A DNA stretch of 64,000 nt from Kudoa neothunni (taxonomy: Eukaryota > Cnidaria), in the NCBI GenBank assembly GCA_964304625.1, contig OZ199840.1:5394001-5458000 (forward strand), in the 5' to 3' direction. How positions within the stretch are numbered: the stretch's first letter is position 1; each line of letters opens with the position of its first letter. Shown here one piece after another: positions 14,204 to 28,437 of this stretch. The position numbers and the translations under genes were made by a program. The notes under the pieces are model-generated. The model had not been told where the DNA came from. It ran no database searches and saw only the letters and a program-made list of their open reading frames with translations.

Positions 14204-15195
14204 CCTTCTAATGATCATAGAGTCTAATAGATCATTGCCGAAAATTTATCCCTCATAAATCATTTTACTATTGATAAATTCATTTGAATTCTTTCTTTTC
14301 TTTTTATGTTTTTGTAATAATTTGTTATAGAAAAAATAATTTGAAATCCACATCAAATAACACAAAAAAAATAAACTATTAAAGTATTATTCATTAGATC
14401 GTCTGTAGAATTAATTTTTATGTTAAATCATAGATGTCATTTGTTTATATACGTGCTCTGAAAACAATTAATAATAAAACTTTATACAACAATGACGAAC
14501 ATTCTTTAGATATTTAATTATGTGTAAGTTAAATATATAATATTTTATATTTTAAATAGCGAATTTTTAATTTTACTATCCAACCATATTAATCAACGTA
14601 TTATGAATATTTATAATTTTGTTTAAAAATATATTTCAGAGCACGTTACATTTGGAATCAGCGATTCTCAAAAACGACACGTACCTTTATTTTAATGTTG
14701 TAATGATTAGAGAAAAACCAATTACCAAAAATAATTAACGTTTACAAAATAAATTTTATCCCTTTTTAATGAGAAAATTTCTACTTCTTTGGCATTCCAA
14801 GCAGAACTAAGTAAACAAGGCCTCTGATATTTTGAAAACTCCATTTTATTTGTAGAATTCAAGGTGCAAATTCGGATTCGAAACTGCGTTATAAACATTA
14901 AATGCTGTGAAGTAACATAGCTTTCCTCTCGTTCGCAACTATGTGGTTGTTAGATTACGACGCACATAATCCACACGCTACAATGTGTATTTCAAAAGCA
15001 TTTAATTACGTTTTCAACCTAGATATTAAAATAAAACTTTTTACTTATTGTGATGATGACGTCAAATACCATAAAATTTAATTAATATAAAAACATTAGG
15101 TTGATTTGATAAAAAAATATAATTAATTCGGAAATGTAATAATATCATTGAATAATATACACGAATAATAAAGCTAATTAAAATTACCTTATTCG
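14204..15195. other. intergenic, nothing supported
   Basis: AT-rich DNA between the piggyBac copy and the Kunitz gene. A GC-richer patch at about 14,870-15,000 has no recognisable content. Confidence 0.5.
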
Positions 15196-15202
15196 TATAA
15201 AT
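15196..15202 (+). promoter_or_regulatory. candidate TATA box of the Kunitz gene
   Basis: TATAAAT lies 89 bp before the start codon at 15,285. It is farther out than in the array genes (44-56 bp), so the call is tentative in an AT-rich setting. Confidence 0.3.
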
Positions 15203-15284
15203 TTACTGAATAGAAGTATTATTGTGCTTCTGATTATAATTCTATTTTCAACATTTGTAGCTTGCTTATTTTGCTTAGTAGAGA

Positions 15285-16750
15285 ATGAGCTTTTCATTTA
15301 ATCTAATAATCTTTATTCTATATTGGTCTAAATGTTGGACTGGTAATTAATCTATTTTGATATTCCTTCAATATGCCCAATAGATCCAATATTACCCTCT
15401 TATGAACGAGATGAAGGAGACTGGCCTGTGGGTGAGGTTAAAACCATGGATAATGTCATCGACCGTTGGTTCATTGATATCAACGATGCTAAATGCAAGC
15501 CATTAGAATACAGAGGTATTAAAGGGAATTATAACAATTTTGCATCTAAGGGACTTTGCGAAATGCATGGTATAGTTTAATAAAAAATTAATTATTAAGA
15601 TTATTTTGAGGTAGGTTGACCGAAAGGGAAAAACTCCAAGGATGCAAAAAACCCATGCATCCCGGTCACTGTGTTAAAAATTCAGACACACAAGATTTGT
15701 ATTACTTTGATCAAACTACTGCAAAATGTGAAAAGTTCAAATATAATGGATGTGGTGGAAGTTTTAATAGATATAAAAGTCTCGAGGAATGTTATTTGTA
15801 CTGTTTTAGTAATATAATAATTTAAGTATATTTTATTAAAAAATTTACATGTTAGATAAAAAGAATGGAGGCCTCACAAACGCTGATGATTCCCTTATAA
15901 ATAAACAAACGGATAAGAAAGATTTTTTGTCACCGAATTATTTGGATTGCACACTAAAACCGGACGTTAAAGATAAAGATCCAAGCACTGCAATTATAGC
16001 TGATGTCGATAACAAAAAATGTGCTTTTGCTGCAGTTTCAATTGATACAAATACTAGAGGAATATTTAGCTCTTTCTTCGAATGTGTCAGCAAATGTTTT
16101 CGTATAATAATTATTTGATATAAGAATTTTAATTTTCTTAGCTTATAAAAGTACAGAACTTTTAACTGACGAAGATTCTGAAAAGAAAAAAAAGGTTGCC
16201 GCTTGTGAAGGAAATCCCTCACAATATCCTCATACCGAAGATGGAAGGGATATAGAAAGATACTATTACGATATCACAACTGATGTATGCAAACGCATGG
16301 TAACTGGTCCTCTTCCAGTAAACGCAGCTGAATTTGAAAAGAGCAAAAATAGCTTTCCTACGATGGAACTGTGCCATAGTTATTGCGGTGCTGGTAATAA
16401 CTTTATATAGTTAAGTGTAAATATTCCATGTTTAAAAAAACAAATAATTATAATTATTAAAATTAAATAAAAACTACATTATAATAAATATAGGGGGCTA
16501 CAAGAAAGAAATAAAGATAGAGGAAACATGCAAAATGGGTAAGGCTGGAAAATATACTACAGGGGAATTTAAAGTAAAAAGATATTATTATAAACATGAG
16601 ACAAAGAAATGCCAGGCGTTCGAATACAAAGGATATGATGGGAATTCTAACAATTTTAAAACAGGAGCCGAATGTCAAGTGATTTGTCAGGGGCATTACA
16701 ATGAGGAAACTCCTGTCGAGATCGTAAATGAAATAGAAACTGGTAATTAG
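15285..16750 (+). CDS. secreted protein with five Kunitz-type units
   Basis: Six exons, 15285-15342, 15384-15569, 15611-15808, 15856-16101, 16142-16393 and 16494-16750, join into a 398-aa protein. Exon 1 is a signal peptide (MSFSFNLIILFILYW...). Each later exon is one Kunitz unit bounded by phase-1 introns, allowing unit duplication without frame loss. Only unit 2 (15,611-15,808) has all six cysteines (CKKPMHPGHC, AKCEKFKYNGCGG, ECYLYC). Its residue after the second Cys (P1) is Val, so trypsin inhibition is unlikely. Units 3, 4 and 5 keep C1, C3, C5 and C6 but lack the C2-C4 pair. Unit 1 is reduced further, keeping C3 and C5. Introns are 40-47 bp except the last (100 bp). The two-disulphide form is known in some Kunitz toxins and channel blockers. 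The role is inferred: secreted, possibly a binding rather than inhibitory protein. A further 3' exon is possible because GGTAAT before the stop could be a donor. Confidence 0.87.
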
Positions 16751-18296
16751 TGAAAATAAAAATATTCGTTACTGAAATAAAATTTTCAATAATTCGATAC
16801 TGTTTAGTATATTATTCAATTTATATTTGTTAAATATGATAAAAAATAAGGAATGCATATCTATTTATAAGTCAGTAATGTTAGCATGTTAACAAATCCT
16901 CTCATAATACAGAAATATTTTTCAACATTTGAGCAATTAATTATACTTGAAATATTAATGTTACAAAAATAAAGCTTTGTTCCCAGATTTCTTTTAATAT
17001 TGTAAGGTAATAATAAAAACTTACCGTAAAATGATTGGAGTTGGTAATACTAAGATTACCAAGCCATATGAGGTTCATAGAATATAGTGATAAACATGAA
17101 TCAAATCAATTTTTATTGTTTACTTACAACTTTACCATTTTGATTCTACTCATCGAATCTAATTGCGTCGTTCTTGAGTTTCCGATCAGATCGTTATGTT
17201 CGTAGGTTGGAAAGAAGATTAATTCATACTAAAAATGTCCATTATTTTTTGCTCAAATATAAACTGTTAAAACGACTATGAATAGATTAACTCATGATAT
17301 TATTAAAATATCGTCCAATTTAAGGTCGAATTAAATGAAATTAATATAATTATCAACCATGAATACACTACTTAAACTAGAGGTAAGGTTATTTATTTCA
17401 GAGTATGTTTTTTAAATACACTTACAATATATGAATCCTTTTGGACAAACTAATAAAACACCAAATGAAAAATATTTTATTTGTACGTATAACGATTTTA
17501 ATTAATAGAATTAATATCCGATAATTTCGTAGTAGCGACTCAACAATCTCTGCCACCATTTTGAATTTTTGGTTTGTAACAAAAATTAAATACAGTGATG
17601 CAAGTATCTTATTTTAGTAAATATCCCAATTAATTATATGTTTCATTAAGCATAATTTAAAATATTTTTTATCCTTAGTTCTAAAAGTTAATATACCACT
17701 ATTTAGGGAGATCATAAAAATAACAAAAAATATGAAGTCGAAAGATAATTTATCAAAATTAATATTTATTTCTTCAATTAATACCCTATATCATATTTTT
17801 TTTAATTCTTACAATTCCAAAAACATCTGCGAATCTCATAAACCCTCGAAAACACGAATATTGAGCATATGGTGAATTTTTTGTAAAAATTAAAATACAA
17901 TTTAATTGAATAAATCAATATTATATTATAAATGAATCAAACTTTAAAGTTATGAAACCTTGTATTCGATGTGTTGAAGAATTTCCCCATTCGAATGAGA
18001 CTATCTAAATTACAGATTATTGATGCCCAAATATCATATGTTGGTTAATATATATCCCACCAATGAAAATACCATAAGCACACGAAACATATACTTTAGA
18101 CGGATCACATTTGATATCCGCCCCCAAATAATCCTATAACATTGTCGAGATAAACGTTGGGGCTAATCGTTTTTTTACCGCCGCTAACACTAATACCGCA
18201 CCATGAGGATTATCGACTCACAAACACAATGTATAAGGATTATTTCGTTATTAACAAAAAACCACACAACCATGATTGCACCAAGAAAAACATTCA
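16751..18296. other. intergenic, nothing supported
   Basis: AT-rich DNA downstream of the Kunitz gene. No further Kunitz exon, terminal repeat or other gene was found. Confidence 0.5.
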
Positions 18297-19175
18297 ATTA
18301 AATTTTTAGTGAAGAGAAAAATTCCATCGAATATCTCATTGAACGTGTCATTCTTGAAGAGCCTACTAATTGCAGTAAATTTGGTGGAATCAAATTTTCG
18401 ATCCATAGAATAAATTGGCGATGTTTTGCACAGTCTTCCTGGAAAGAATTCTCTATTTTCGAATATACAATCTTCAAAAATAAGAAACTCAGTGTTAATG
18501 ATTTCAAGAAATTAGTTTATTATTGGTTAGGAGGTGTGAAAACTCTTAACTTGATAAATATTACTGGGTACTCCTCTCAAACTATCACAAACTATTCCTA
18601 CTAACTTAGCAAAATCATGGTCGACAGTTTACGATTCGAGGACATCATAATTGGATGAGAAAATACAGTCGTAGAAATTACTGAGCCCATGTTTGGTAAA
18701 ATAAATCATAACAAAGGCCATGGTGTTAATGGAGAATGGGTTCTTGGAGGTTTCAAAAGGAAACCCGAATTGAGAATGTTTCTAGTGGAGGAATCTGATA
18801 GAAATGCTGAAACTTTAATAAAAAAAAATAAAAACCTATGTTAAACCAGGTCCAATTATCATCACTGACTGGTTCAAAAAATACGCCTCACTTCATAATT
18901 TCTACACTCATCTCACTGTTAACCACAGTATAGAATATGTAGATAGTGTTTTGGTAGCTCACATCAATACTATTGAGGCCACTTGGGGTGTCATAAAATA
19001 TCGAATGTCTCCCAGAAATAGAACATCATCGGTTAATGAGGATGGAACTGTTCGTATGGATGACATTAATGAATTTCTCGGTGAATTTCAATGGAGAAGA
19101 AAAAATCAACATGACTTATGGAGAGGTATTATACAATCTCTAAAAATTAATCTACAATCAAACCACTCTTATTAG
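18297..19175 (+). pseudogene. ISXO2-like (IS1595-type DDE) transposase remnant
   Basis: In order on the plus strand: an N-terminal part with LIERVILEEPTNCSKFGG then a tryptophan-cysteine WRC block; FKKLVYYWLGG; EPMFGKINHNKGHG then WVLGGFKR; VKPGPIIITDWFKKY; HLTVNHSIEYVD; and AHINTIEATWGVIKYRMSPRN followed by EFLGEFQWRRK. This is the standard ISXO2-like transposase layout. The block normally reading DE before the GK motif reads TE, so the first catalytic Asp seems lost. Stops occur near 18,604, 18,654 and 18,840, with a frame change at the last. Terminal repeats were not identified. This is a dead copy of a DNA transposon. Confidence 0.75.
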
Positions 19176-20211
19176 CTTTTTTGTTGCGTTTTGTATAAAA
19201 TTAGATTTTATAATAAATATAAGCATTATTTTATTGAGGATTAGGGAGCTTAGACCAAATTTCCCCCCAGTGGAAAAATTAAATATTTAATAATGAAATA
19301 CTAAAATATTTTATTAAATTTTTATTCCCTGTACCAAAATCAAAGAGTCAATAATCTCCATTTTAACCCCCAAACGCACGGAAAACGAATTTACATGTTC
19401 GTTCATTCGGGGTACTATTGACTCCAGAATTTTTTGAACATTGAATTATGAAAAAAATTCAATCATTATTTAACTAAACTGTGAGAGGAAGATGTCGGTA
19501 AAATATTGAAAAATTCCACAATTATAAATCATTGATGGTTTTTCACGATTATTAATGAAACATTTAAAAGGTTGTATTAAGTATCAATTTTAACGAATTT
19601 AACATGCATTTCAATCTAATGGGATTTAATAAAAATTTATACTAATGTGACTATTGCGTGGATTTAATTTTGTGTTATAATTATTGGTCTATGGTCTTTT
19701 GTAAGATATTCAATACTATTGAAATCCCCGTTTTTTACTTACATCATTAACAGATAAAATTTGAAGAATTTGTAAACTATGTTATGTCCCGGCATTGTAT
19801 AGCTATTTTGGAGATTGTCTCGTCATTGCATGGTTTGGATATCACGAGAAATCAAAGAAGTTTAACCGATAAGATAGCTATCATTGAATTTTATCAATCA
19901 CAAGATGGACTAATGATGCAAAAATACAGACTATCAAAATGCCTAACATTAAAGATTCATTAATATAGATTTATTTTAGTATTGAATCTTCATATTTCAT
20001 TCATCAATGGAATGAATATTATCACAGGTAAAATAATCAGTAGTTGTGACCTTTCAGCAAAGAGAATATGTATTATTGACACAAATTTTAAAAATACGGA
20101 TTCTGAAATTTATAAATAAGTCGTTAGAGAAGTGAATAATAGGACAGGTGTTTCTGGCTAGGTCATAATAAAAAATCCAATCACATTGCTGACGAGATTA
20201 ATAACAGGATT
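19176..20211. other. intergenic, nothing supported
   Basis: AT-rich DNA. No coding motif recognised. It may include the 3' end of the ISXO2-like element. Confidence 0.45.
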
Positions 20212-21497
20212 TTAACACATATTGAGTTTGGGGTTATTTTTGACCCCATAATAAATAATTATATTATAACATAACCAACTCGCCAAAATAAATTAATTTA
20301 AATATTGTCTTTGATATTAAAATCTTTCCAACGTTTTGGACCCTTCGAAGATTTTCTAGAAGGATCCTGAACAGTGGTAGGCATAACATGACCTCTGGGC
20401 CGGATCTTCCCGTGATTTTTCTTTCGGTCATCAGGAGTGATAGCAATATTACTATAGAATTCATCTATTTGTGATAGGTATGGGATTTAGTTCCTCTCTA
20501 AGATATTATAAAACTCAGACTAATAATAATTCATGCGTAAATATAATGTAGCCATATTTTTTTATACTCAAGTTTAATAACTGTTTACGTTAGACTTACA
20601 ATTAGAAATATGATTACTTATTAAATATGGCTTACAATATTTTAATAGTTTGAAGAAATAAAGCATATGAATTATCGGAAACATGCGGCGCCACACAAGT
20701 TAAGAAAATTTAAAAATCAATAAAATTGTAGAAGAAAACTTCCTTTTCTTATATTTTTTGGAATGGCGGTTATTATAAACAGATTAGCCCTATTTTAAAT
20801 AATAAAATTACTCAGTAACAAACTACCCCATTCAATAATCTATACATAAATCGATTGAAAAATTAATAATTTAATTTATTAATTTTTTGGGGGAAAAATC
20901 AAGTTCGAAATATATTTTGTCTATTTCTACTATGCTATCAAAAATAATTACTAAACCAATTAAGCATGTAATTCCTTCACAAGATGTTTAATTATAACCA
21001 CAGCCGATTCCAAAAAACGAAAAATAAATAAGTGGTGCCTTGATTTTAATAAATATTTGGTTGTAATTTATTTATTTGTACATACTTGTTAAACACTATT
21101 TGTCTTATTTATCACTATATCTGTGAAATACTGAAAAAATTATAATTATGTTTTATATTAAAATTTATTTCAAATGCGATTAAATTTATATTAATATTAA
21201 ATTCTTTAAAAATAATTGCCTTCAGACCTGTGATCAAGAAGAAAATATAATGTTTAATATCATTGAAGAAATTTCAAATGAATTCGACATGGACGAAGTA
21301 GTCAACCAAAGTTAAATTTCACTGAAACGAGATTTAAATTAAAGAATAAAATGTTCAACTCGTTATTATAATTATATCCAAAATTATAATTATATAATGT
21401 TTTACAAATTTTATAATTTTGGTCGTTCTTGAAGGAGTAATTTATTTGTAAAACTACATTTTCCCCCTGGGTCAAAAAGGACTCCTAACATATTTAA
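20212..21497. mobile_element. possible piggyBac-type element, degenerate
   Basis: A TTAA at 20,212-20,215 is followed by TTGGGGTTATTTTTGACCCC at a spacing matching the 3' end of the 36.4-38.9 kb piggyBac copy. A second TTAA at 21,494-21,497 is preceded by an inverted CCCTGGGTCAAAAAGG block. Inside, a minus-strand frame near 20,300-20,460 encodes basic sequence (TPDDRKKNHGKIRPRGH) that I cannot assign. A short plus-strand frame at 21,242-21,315 reads FNIIEEISNEFDMDEVVN. No DDE motif is visible. It may be a non-autonomous or internally rearranged copy. Confidence 0.33.
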
Positions 21498-24400
21498 AGG
21501 TGTAAATTATCTTATCTGTACGAGTGTTAATGTAAGCAGAGGATGGCTCTCGTGGTTTTAGCAAAGATTTGACCTCGCTTAAAATAAACTTCATGGGAGG
21601 CAAATCATGTCAATCGCTAGAGCATTGATTGTGGATACAAACTAATTCAGCATCAATAAATAATTCAGAACCAAAAGATATATTTTATGTTAACCATACT
21701 GTTTTTAACGGGTAAAATCAATAAAATACTCATTAAAAATATGAAACTGATATAAGAATCGAGAAATTTACAAATAAAGAGTAACAGTTCTGGTTATCGC
21801 ATCGTTCATGGTATATAAATTCATTTTAGATGTTGTTAGTAAATATAAAATTTACAGATGTTTTAGAGGTATAAAGAACTATAAATAGATTACTATACCC
21901 AATAAAATACACTGAAGTACTCAGATATTTTTAGCCAAATTTCAAAAAAATAAATTTATAAGTTAAAATAAATAGTGAAATTTGTTAATTATATTTGATC
22001 GAACTTACTTACGAAAAAAATACACCTAATTTCGATAAATCTCAGCTATTATTCTTAACAAAGAATGCGAGAAATCGTATACCTCCCCTATATTTAGTTA
22101 TAATACATTTCTAAGTATCAACATCGTTATATCTTCTTATATATTTATCAGAATTATTATTTATCCAAATGATGTTTTATTAGAATTTTTGTCGTTGTTT
22201 TCTCGTTTAATTCATGATTTCGAAAAATCCATAACATAATATGAAAATTGTATAATAATAAAAATATAAAAACCACAAAAAGGTATTTATTAATAAAAAT
22301 TTTTTAACAAAAGTGTTTAACTAATTTGTTTAGTTAAATGAGATTTTCGGTTACATTAATTATTCTAGCATAATTTAAAAAACCATCAAGTGTTCATTCA
22401 AACAGAGTTGTTGACCTCACATATGTTTTTCGTACTTAAATAAATCTAAAATAGTAAAGAAAAATTATATTTCTGCTGATTTTCATAAACGATTGCAAAC
22501 TTATTAAAATGTTTAGACACTGATGAGCGTATATGTCAGGATAATGTTAGGTGCTTTTTATCTTACTTGGACTATTCCAGTTCCCGTAGAGCCATGCAAT
22601 AACTTTATCATATTGTATTTGTAGGCTATAAGAAATTGAAACAATAAATTAATTTTCATAATAATAGAATTTAAAATAGAATCTTAAATATTGAGTAAAT
22701 CCCACGCTTTTATTCAGTTCGATGAATCCACCATATGTAGCCAATAATATTGCATTTCAATTTGATAAATTTAATATAGATCAAGATTTGAAATATAAAA
22801 ACATATATTTAATACTAAAAACATATGAATAATGAATTTTTTATAATTATTTCAGAATTTTTCTGCAATCATTTTATGGTTGGATCTTAAATGGCAGATA
22901 GAATACAAAAATGATTTGTACAACATCAAATGAAATTAAAATGTGGCAGAGAAAATAGTTTCCAAATGTAAAGTAAGATTTAACGTCAAAAAAGGATAAA
23001 TATACATAAAGAAAATGTATAGCTTTAAAAAAAGGTTCTTATTGAAGCCTCTATTTATCAACAAAGTGTTTTAGCCGTTAAATAAAATCTCATGAACTTG
23101 AAAATTTTTGCAATTTTTTTATTGTACAAACCCCAAAAATGTTTTTTTCTGTCATAAAATCCATAGTTTGCTTCAAAAAATTACTAACGTAAGGTGAAAT
23201 GTTACGTAGTCGGCTCTAGTTGCATTATAAATTTTTAAATTAAGTTATACATTTATTACTTAATTAAGGGAATTTTTGTCAAGAAAAATTTTTTTTTCGT
23301 CATGAGTACACTGAAGTAATTATTTTCTCAAGTGTATAAAAAATATCGAGGTTTTTTTACCCCAATGGTTGTCTAAGGTAATTTTTCTATGCTTGTTAGT
23401 GTGAAAATAAATATGCTTTTAAGTTGAAAATTTATTCGGTAAAATCAATAATTCATTAAAGGTAAGGATTTTTTTTCCATAAAATCTTATAATTTCTCAT
23501 AATCCATTATGATTAATGGTATAAGCATAGAAATATGAATTTAATAATCTCTTATTTGATTAAGAAATGTTGAATCGAACGATATAACTGATATATTAAT
23601 ATTAAATTAACTTTATTAGATTATATTTTATTTGCCTGTAATTTAATTAATATTTCTTCAATAAATTTAAAAATTTTAATTAATCATGAAAAAACTCTGT
23701 ACGGCGTAAAAATGAATATTTCAAACGATGAATATCATTACAATACAAATACATAATTGTGTATTTCGGCAAAATATATTTTAAAATAAAATAAATACTT
23801 AAATTATTTCACTAAAAATATATATTATCTATTGTTGTAATCTGTAAGTTTTTTTGATGATTTACTATTTATCTAACTAATGATAAATAAAAGATACATA
23901 TGTTTGAACTATGACAAAAATGATAACGGCATTCTTTGTAAATTAAATTCTACAGATTTAATTTGTTGATTGTATGTTTATTTCTAGAAAATAGAATAGT
24001 AAAAAATTTAAGCAATATTGTTATTTCTATCTATAATATGTAATTAAATGATAAATAATCTAACAATCTCTATCTAACGAACTTGAGATATTATTTTAAT
24101 TGTGTTATAAAACGTTGTATTTAAAATTAATTGCATTAATTTTAATCAAAAATAGTTATTAAAAATTAGTAAACATAATAAGAATATATATGACTTAAAA
24201 TAATAAACGAATGAAAATTTTATTCACAAATCTATTAAGTATTGTTCTTTGAAGTAATATTATTAAATGTGTAAAATATGATTCTTGATTTTAATTAATA
24301 GAAATAAAAATTCTAAAAATTGATTTGAAAAATTACGATCATTCCTGAATAATAAAAAAATTATATTCCAATTAAAATAAATATATAATTTGATTAGATT

Positions 24401-24938
24401 ATTTTGAAAGGCAATTAAAATGGAAAGTAACTTTTATTAGTTAATCAAAAATTATCAATAATACCATAATCAAAAATTTACACAGATTATATTATAAATG
24501 CATTTACTTGTATTTAAAATTAAATTATATATACTATTTATTAAATACGTGAATATCATTTTTAATATTTTTTAAATTGATATCATATATTTAACTTCTT
24601 GCTATAATTAACAACCCTGATTAGAATATAGATCTTTAATAAAATATGAATTTATTCACACAGTGACACAAAAATATATATATATATAATAAATGAATAA
24701 TTTTTATTTGATATTTTAATTTTTGAATTATAATAACTCGAAAAGCAAATTATGTAGATAAGACATTTTTATAGATTTAATGTAATCAACCAATTAAATT
24801 TATTCTTTACTAAAGAAAACGTTATCATTTAATCTATGATTATATTTATTTTATCATAATATTGTAATCTTTGCTAGATTATTTAGTATTTAATGATTGA
24901 ACACTCATCTCGGATAAAAGTTTATTACAAAACAGCTA
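21498..24938. other. intergenic, nothing supported
   Basis: About 3.4 kb of AT-rich DNA with no gene, domain or repeat I can support. Confidence 0.5.
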
Positions 24939-25864
24939 ATGATTTCATTTTTTGCTTGTTTCCTATGTAATTTGATACAAATCATATAGTAATCGATAAA
25001 TCTAGATATTACATGTCTGTGCAATAGAATAATTACTGAAGTTGTGAGTTGATTATTATAAAATATTCGCTTTAAACCAAAATATTTATTTCATTTATAG
25101 CTGATAGTAAGAGATTTGGCTCAGCGAGACCTGGCATCAAATCTTATGGAATTCCTTAATAATGATTTGTTTAAATACGATGAACAAATTGTATAATTTA
25201 ATTTTATAAACATTTTCAACGAATGTATAGAAACAAATAATACAAGAGTCAATTCAAGATTTACCAGTGTTTGTCAACAAATTCCCAATAAAATCTGAAG
25301 TGTGTAAAATTTATGCGTTTTGTGATGGAAACACTAGTACATTAATATGCTAGTGAAAAATTTATGTATAATAATTAATCATAGTTTTCTGTTGGAATAA
25401 CAAAAGAACATGTTTCCCTTGTATTGTAATTACAAGTTTATAAATAATTAATTTTTATACGATGATTATAGCTGGTAAAAATCCTTTTTTTTAAGGAAGC
25501 AATTGGCCAGCAGATTCCTCTTGGTCCAGCCGTAAGTCTTATTATTGTTACGACTATAATACATACAATCCAATTGATTTTTTAATGAACTTGGATTATA
25601 GGATGATCTTCAGCTTCATGTGGCCTCGAGAACAATATGTGAAACAGCAAAACTATGCGAAGGTCCTTATGTGCCTCCTCCACCACGTAAATAGATCAGA
25701 GTTTATTTTTCATTTACCATGATAATTAATAAATATTTTCAGCATCACAGGCTTGTGCATCATACTTCAGAAATACCAGGAATAACACTACATTCCAACA
25801 AAACCATGATTATATTGAATATGAAAATTATCCCCGTTTCACTCGATGGCCGATATATCCTTAA
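24939..25864 (+). CDS. array gene 3: secreted six-cysteine protein
   Basis: Seven exons: 24939-24966, 25006-25043, 25101-25190, 25231-25336, 25385-25425, 25602-25686, 25743-25864, giving 169 aa. Exon 1 is the shortest in the family (28 nt; MISFFACFL), so the signal peptide is brief and the start less sure. The core reads FVNKFPIKSEVCKIYAFC, CFPCI and ICETAKLC, with all six cysteines. After the last cysteine comes a proline run (PYVPPPPP), then a tail exon rich in Asn, Tyr and aromatic residues (NTRNNTTFQQ, ending RFTRWPIYP). That tail is unlike the other copies' tails. GT-AG borders and phases 1-0-0-1-0-1 agree throughout. Unknown function, inferred secreted. Confidence 0.82.
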
Positions 25865-28430
25865 ATATAGCAACTACCCATTTTGAATTAGTTAATTCAC
25901 TGTGTTCTTCTTGTGTTATTAATATTGTTATTATACAAACTGCGCAAATTGTTTATATTTTTATTAAATTTTATGATTTATAAATTCCAACTTTTAATTA
26001 TTTTTGGGAGTGATAAGGAAATAATAATATAAATTGGTAAACAAAGTTTCAAAACCTAATAATTAACGTTAAGATTTAATCGTCGTATGTTTAAATTATT
26101 CATTTTTTTAACCAAGAGAAAATTATATTTTACTAGCGCAAACAGACCAGCTCCGCACGGGATTGGGAAAATTTCGTCACAGATGGTCACGCTCGAAAAA
26201 TAAAGAAACATTGGAACCTTTTAATTAGTTCATAGTAGAAATTAAATTAAACTAATTTGAAATATTGATGAGATTAGAAATACATGGAATAATCGATCAA
26301 GAAATTCGTTCTTATGAGACTATGATAGATAAAGTTATTATAATTTCCATTTACTTAATCCATAATACAAGGTTTAATGAAAATAATTATATTTCCGTGG
26401 TTATCTGAATAAGACAACGAATGAGCTATCCCTAAAATATTTTTTATTATAATAAATTTATATTTGATAAAATAAAAGCAAATTAATTTTTAAATTTGTT
26501 TCTGTATGTATATTGTATATTGTATACTAGGGACGCATTCGGAACTAAATTATTTTATAATTAATTTATGATGTTTATAAAAACGCGAAATTCGTTTAAA
26601 TGAATGATGAAATTTTACGTAACATAAACAAAGGTGGAATATTAGTCTCTTGCAATAATCTTAATTTAACAATATATTATATTGTATATTTTAACTCAAT
26701 GAAATTTAATTAATTTGACAAATTAATAATTACATCGAAATATCCCATTATTTTTTTTAATTTGTTAAATTTCGCGTAAATATTATAATGTGGAATAAAT
26801 TTTAAACACAATGTCTTTTTTCACATTAGTTTTTTGAAATCGCAACAAATTATAGGATTAATTTTATTTTTTTTTGAGTTCTCCTTATTAATAATTTATA
26901 TAAACGAATATATGAAGAACCAAAAAATACCGAAATAATTGGACAAAACAAATATAAAAATAATTCCTAGTTGACACATATAGTTTCAACGTTTGAAAAG
27001 GGTAGTGATTTTTAAGAGATTAGCGACCCATCCTTAAATTACGAAGAAAATTAAATGAGCTATAAATTAATAAAGTTTTTCATTTAAGTGTAATTCGATA
27101 TAATAACCTCATGTGAATCCTCTGATTAACTAAAGTACAACTAAATAAAATAAAAACAATGTACCGTTGATTTAAATAATTTTGCATGAAAAAATCATTG
27201 TGAAAAGTATTTTTCTTGAGCAACGTTTCCTTGTAACCAATGATTTTGGGAATTTTTAGAATTATCTATTTTTACACATTATTCCAAGGTTTTTTAATGA
27301 GGTATGTTTTCATGAAATAATTTTGTATTATTATTTTAATGTGTTTGAATTTAAAAGAATTGAAAATTATGTTACGAAATAGTCAATTTCTGTAATACTT
27401 TTTTTGTGTTAACCCCGAACGATAAAAAGCAATGCTCTTATTTTATCAATACAACATTTATTTTATAACCTACAAATAAGCCGGTCGAGAAACGGTCTGA
27501 AAAATAAATTATTATGCTTTTCATGAGTGATAAGTCATATTAATTTAAAATAGAAAACTATACCATATTTAGTTACCAGACATTGACGTTTGGAGTATTT
27601 TATTCATTCTCTCAGTCGTCACACGCACGATTTAACTCAACTTTCTCGAGTTAAAAACTATGTATATTTAATGTAATATGTATTTAAAATGTACTCAAAA
27701 TGATTTTTTATCCACAAAATTTATGCAAACTGAAATCAAATTATGATTTAAGTAAAAAATTATGCTAAAATTTATTTATTTAATTAATTAAGAAAATAAA
27801 TTATTCCATTTGAATGAGTTAAAAATAATTTTTAAAACTTTGCTGTTAAATTAAAATTAACATCAATAAAAAATAATGTTATATTATTTATGAAAAAATT
27901 ATTACATAAAGTATGTAATATAATTAACGTTATCGACATATAATTAATATTTCAATGACGTAATAACATTTCCTGTGGAAAACATATATTTCCAACACAA
28001 TATATTTTTAATCTCATATCGTTATCAATATATCGATTTTTGATTAAGCTAACATCTAATCTAATTAAAATCTCAAATTTTTAAATAAGGATGATTAATA
28101 TAAGTTTAAACAAATATTTATCAATATTTGAATTCTTTATCGTGTAGTGAATTCATAGATATTAATAAATATAAATAATTTTACCAAATTTTTAATATAA
28201 ATATATCAATTATAACATTTTTGTGTAAAAAACTTACGGGAAAACTTTTTAAATTACAAATATATTTAGTAATTTAATATATCACTAATAACTCACTGTG
28301 ATTGATCATTATTTCGAACTTCTGAAAATTAATTCTTTTTAATTATTGAATTTATCGTTAACCTTTTTGATAAATGATACAATTTATCAATATTTAATGT
28401 TTTATTTATATTGATAATGATAATTAGATA
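25865..28430. other. intergenic, nothing supported
   Basis: AT-rich DNA with nothing recognisable except GATA-type motifs at about 28,400-28,432 upstream of array gene 4. Confidence 0.5.
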
Positions 28431-28437
28431 TGATTTG

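Noticed and set aside
15938-16222. Minus-strand 94-codon frame
   Set aside because: Antisense of Kunitz exons 4 and 5; the plus strand has the cysteine pattern and splice sites.
21540-21660. tRNA-like or SINE-like stretch (TCAATCGCTAGAGCATTGAT)
   Set aside because: Resembles an A-box and anticodon region, but no B-box or cloverleaf could be drawn; too weak to call.
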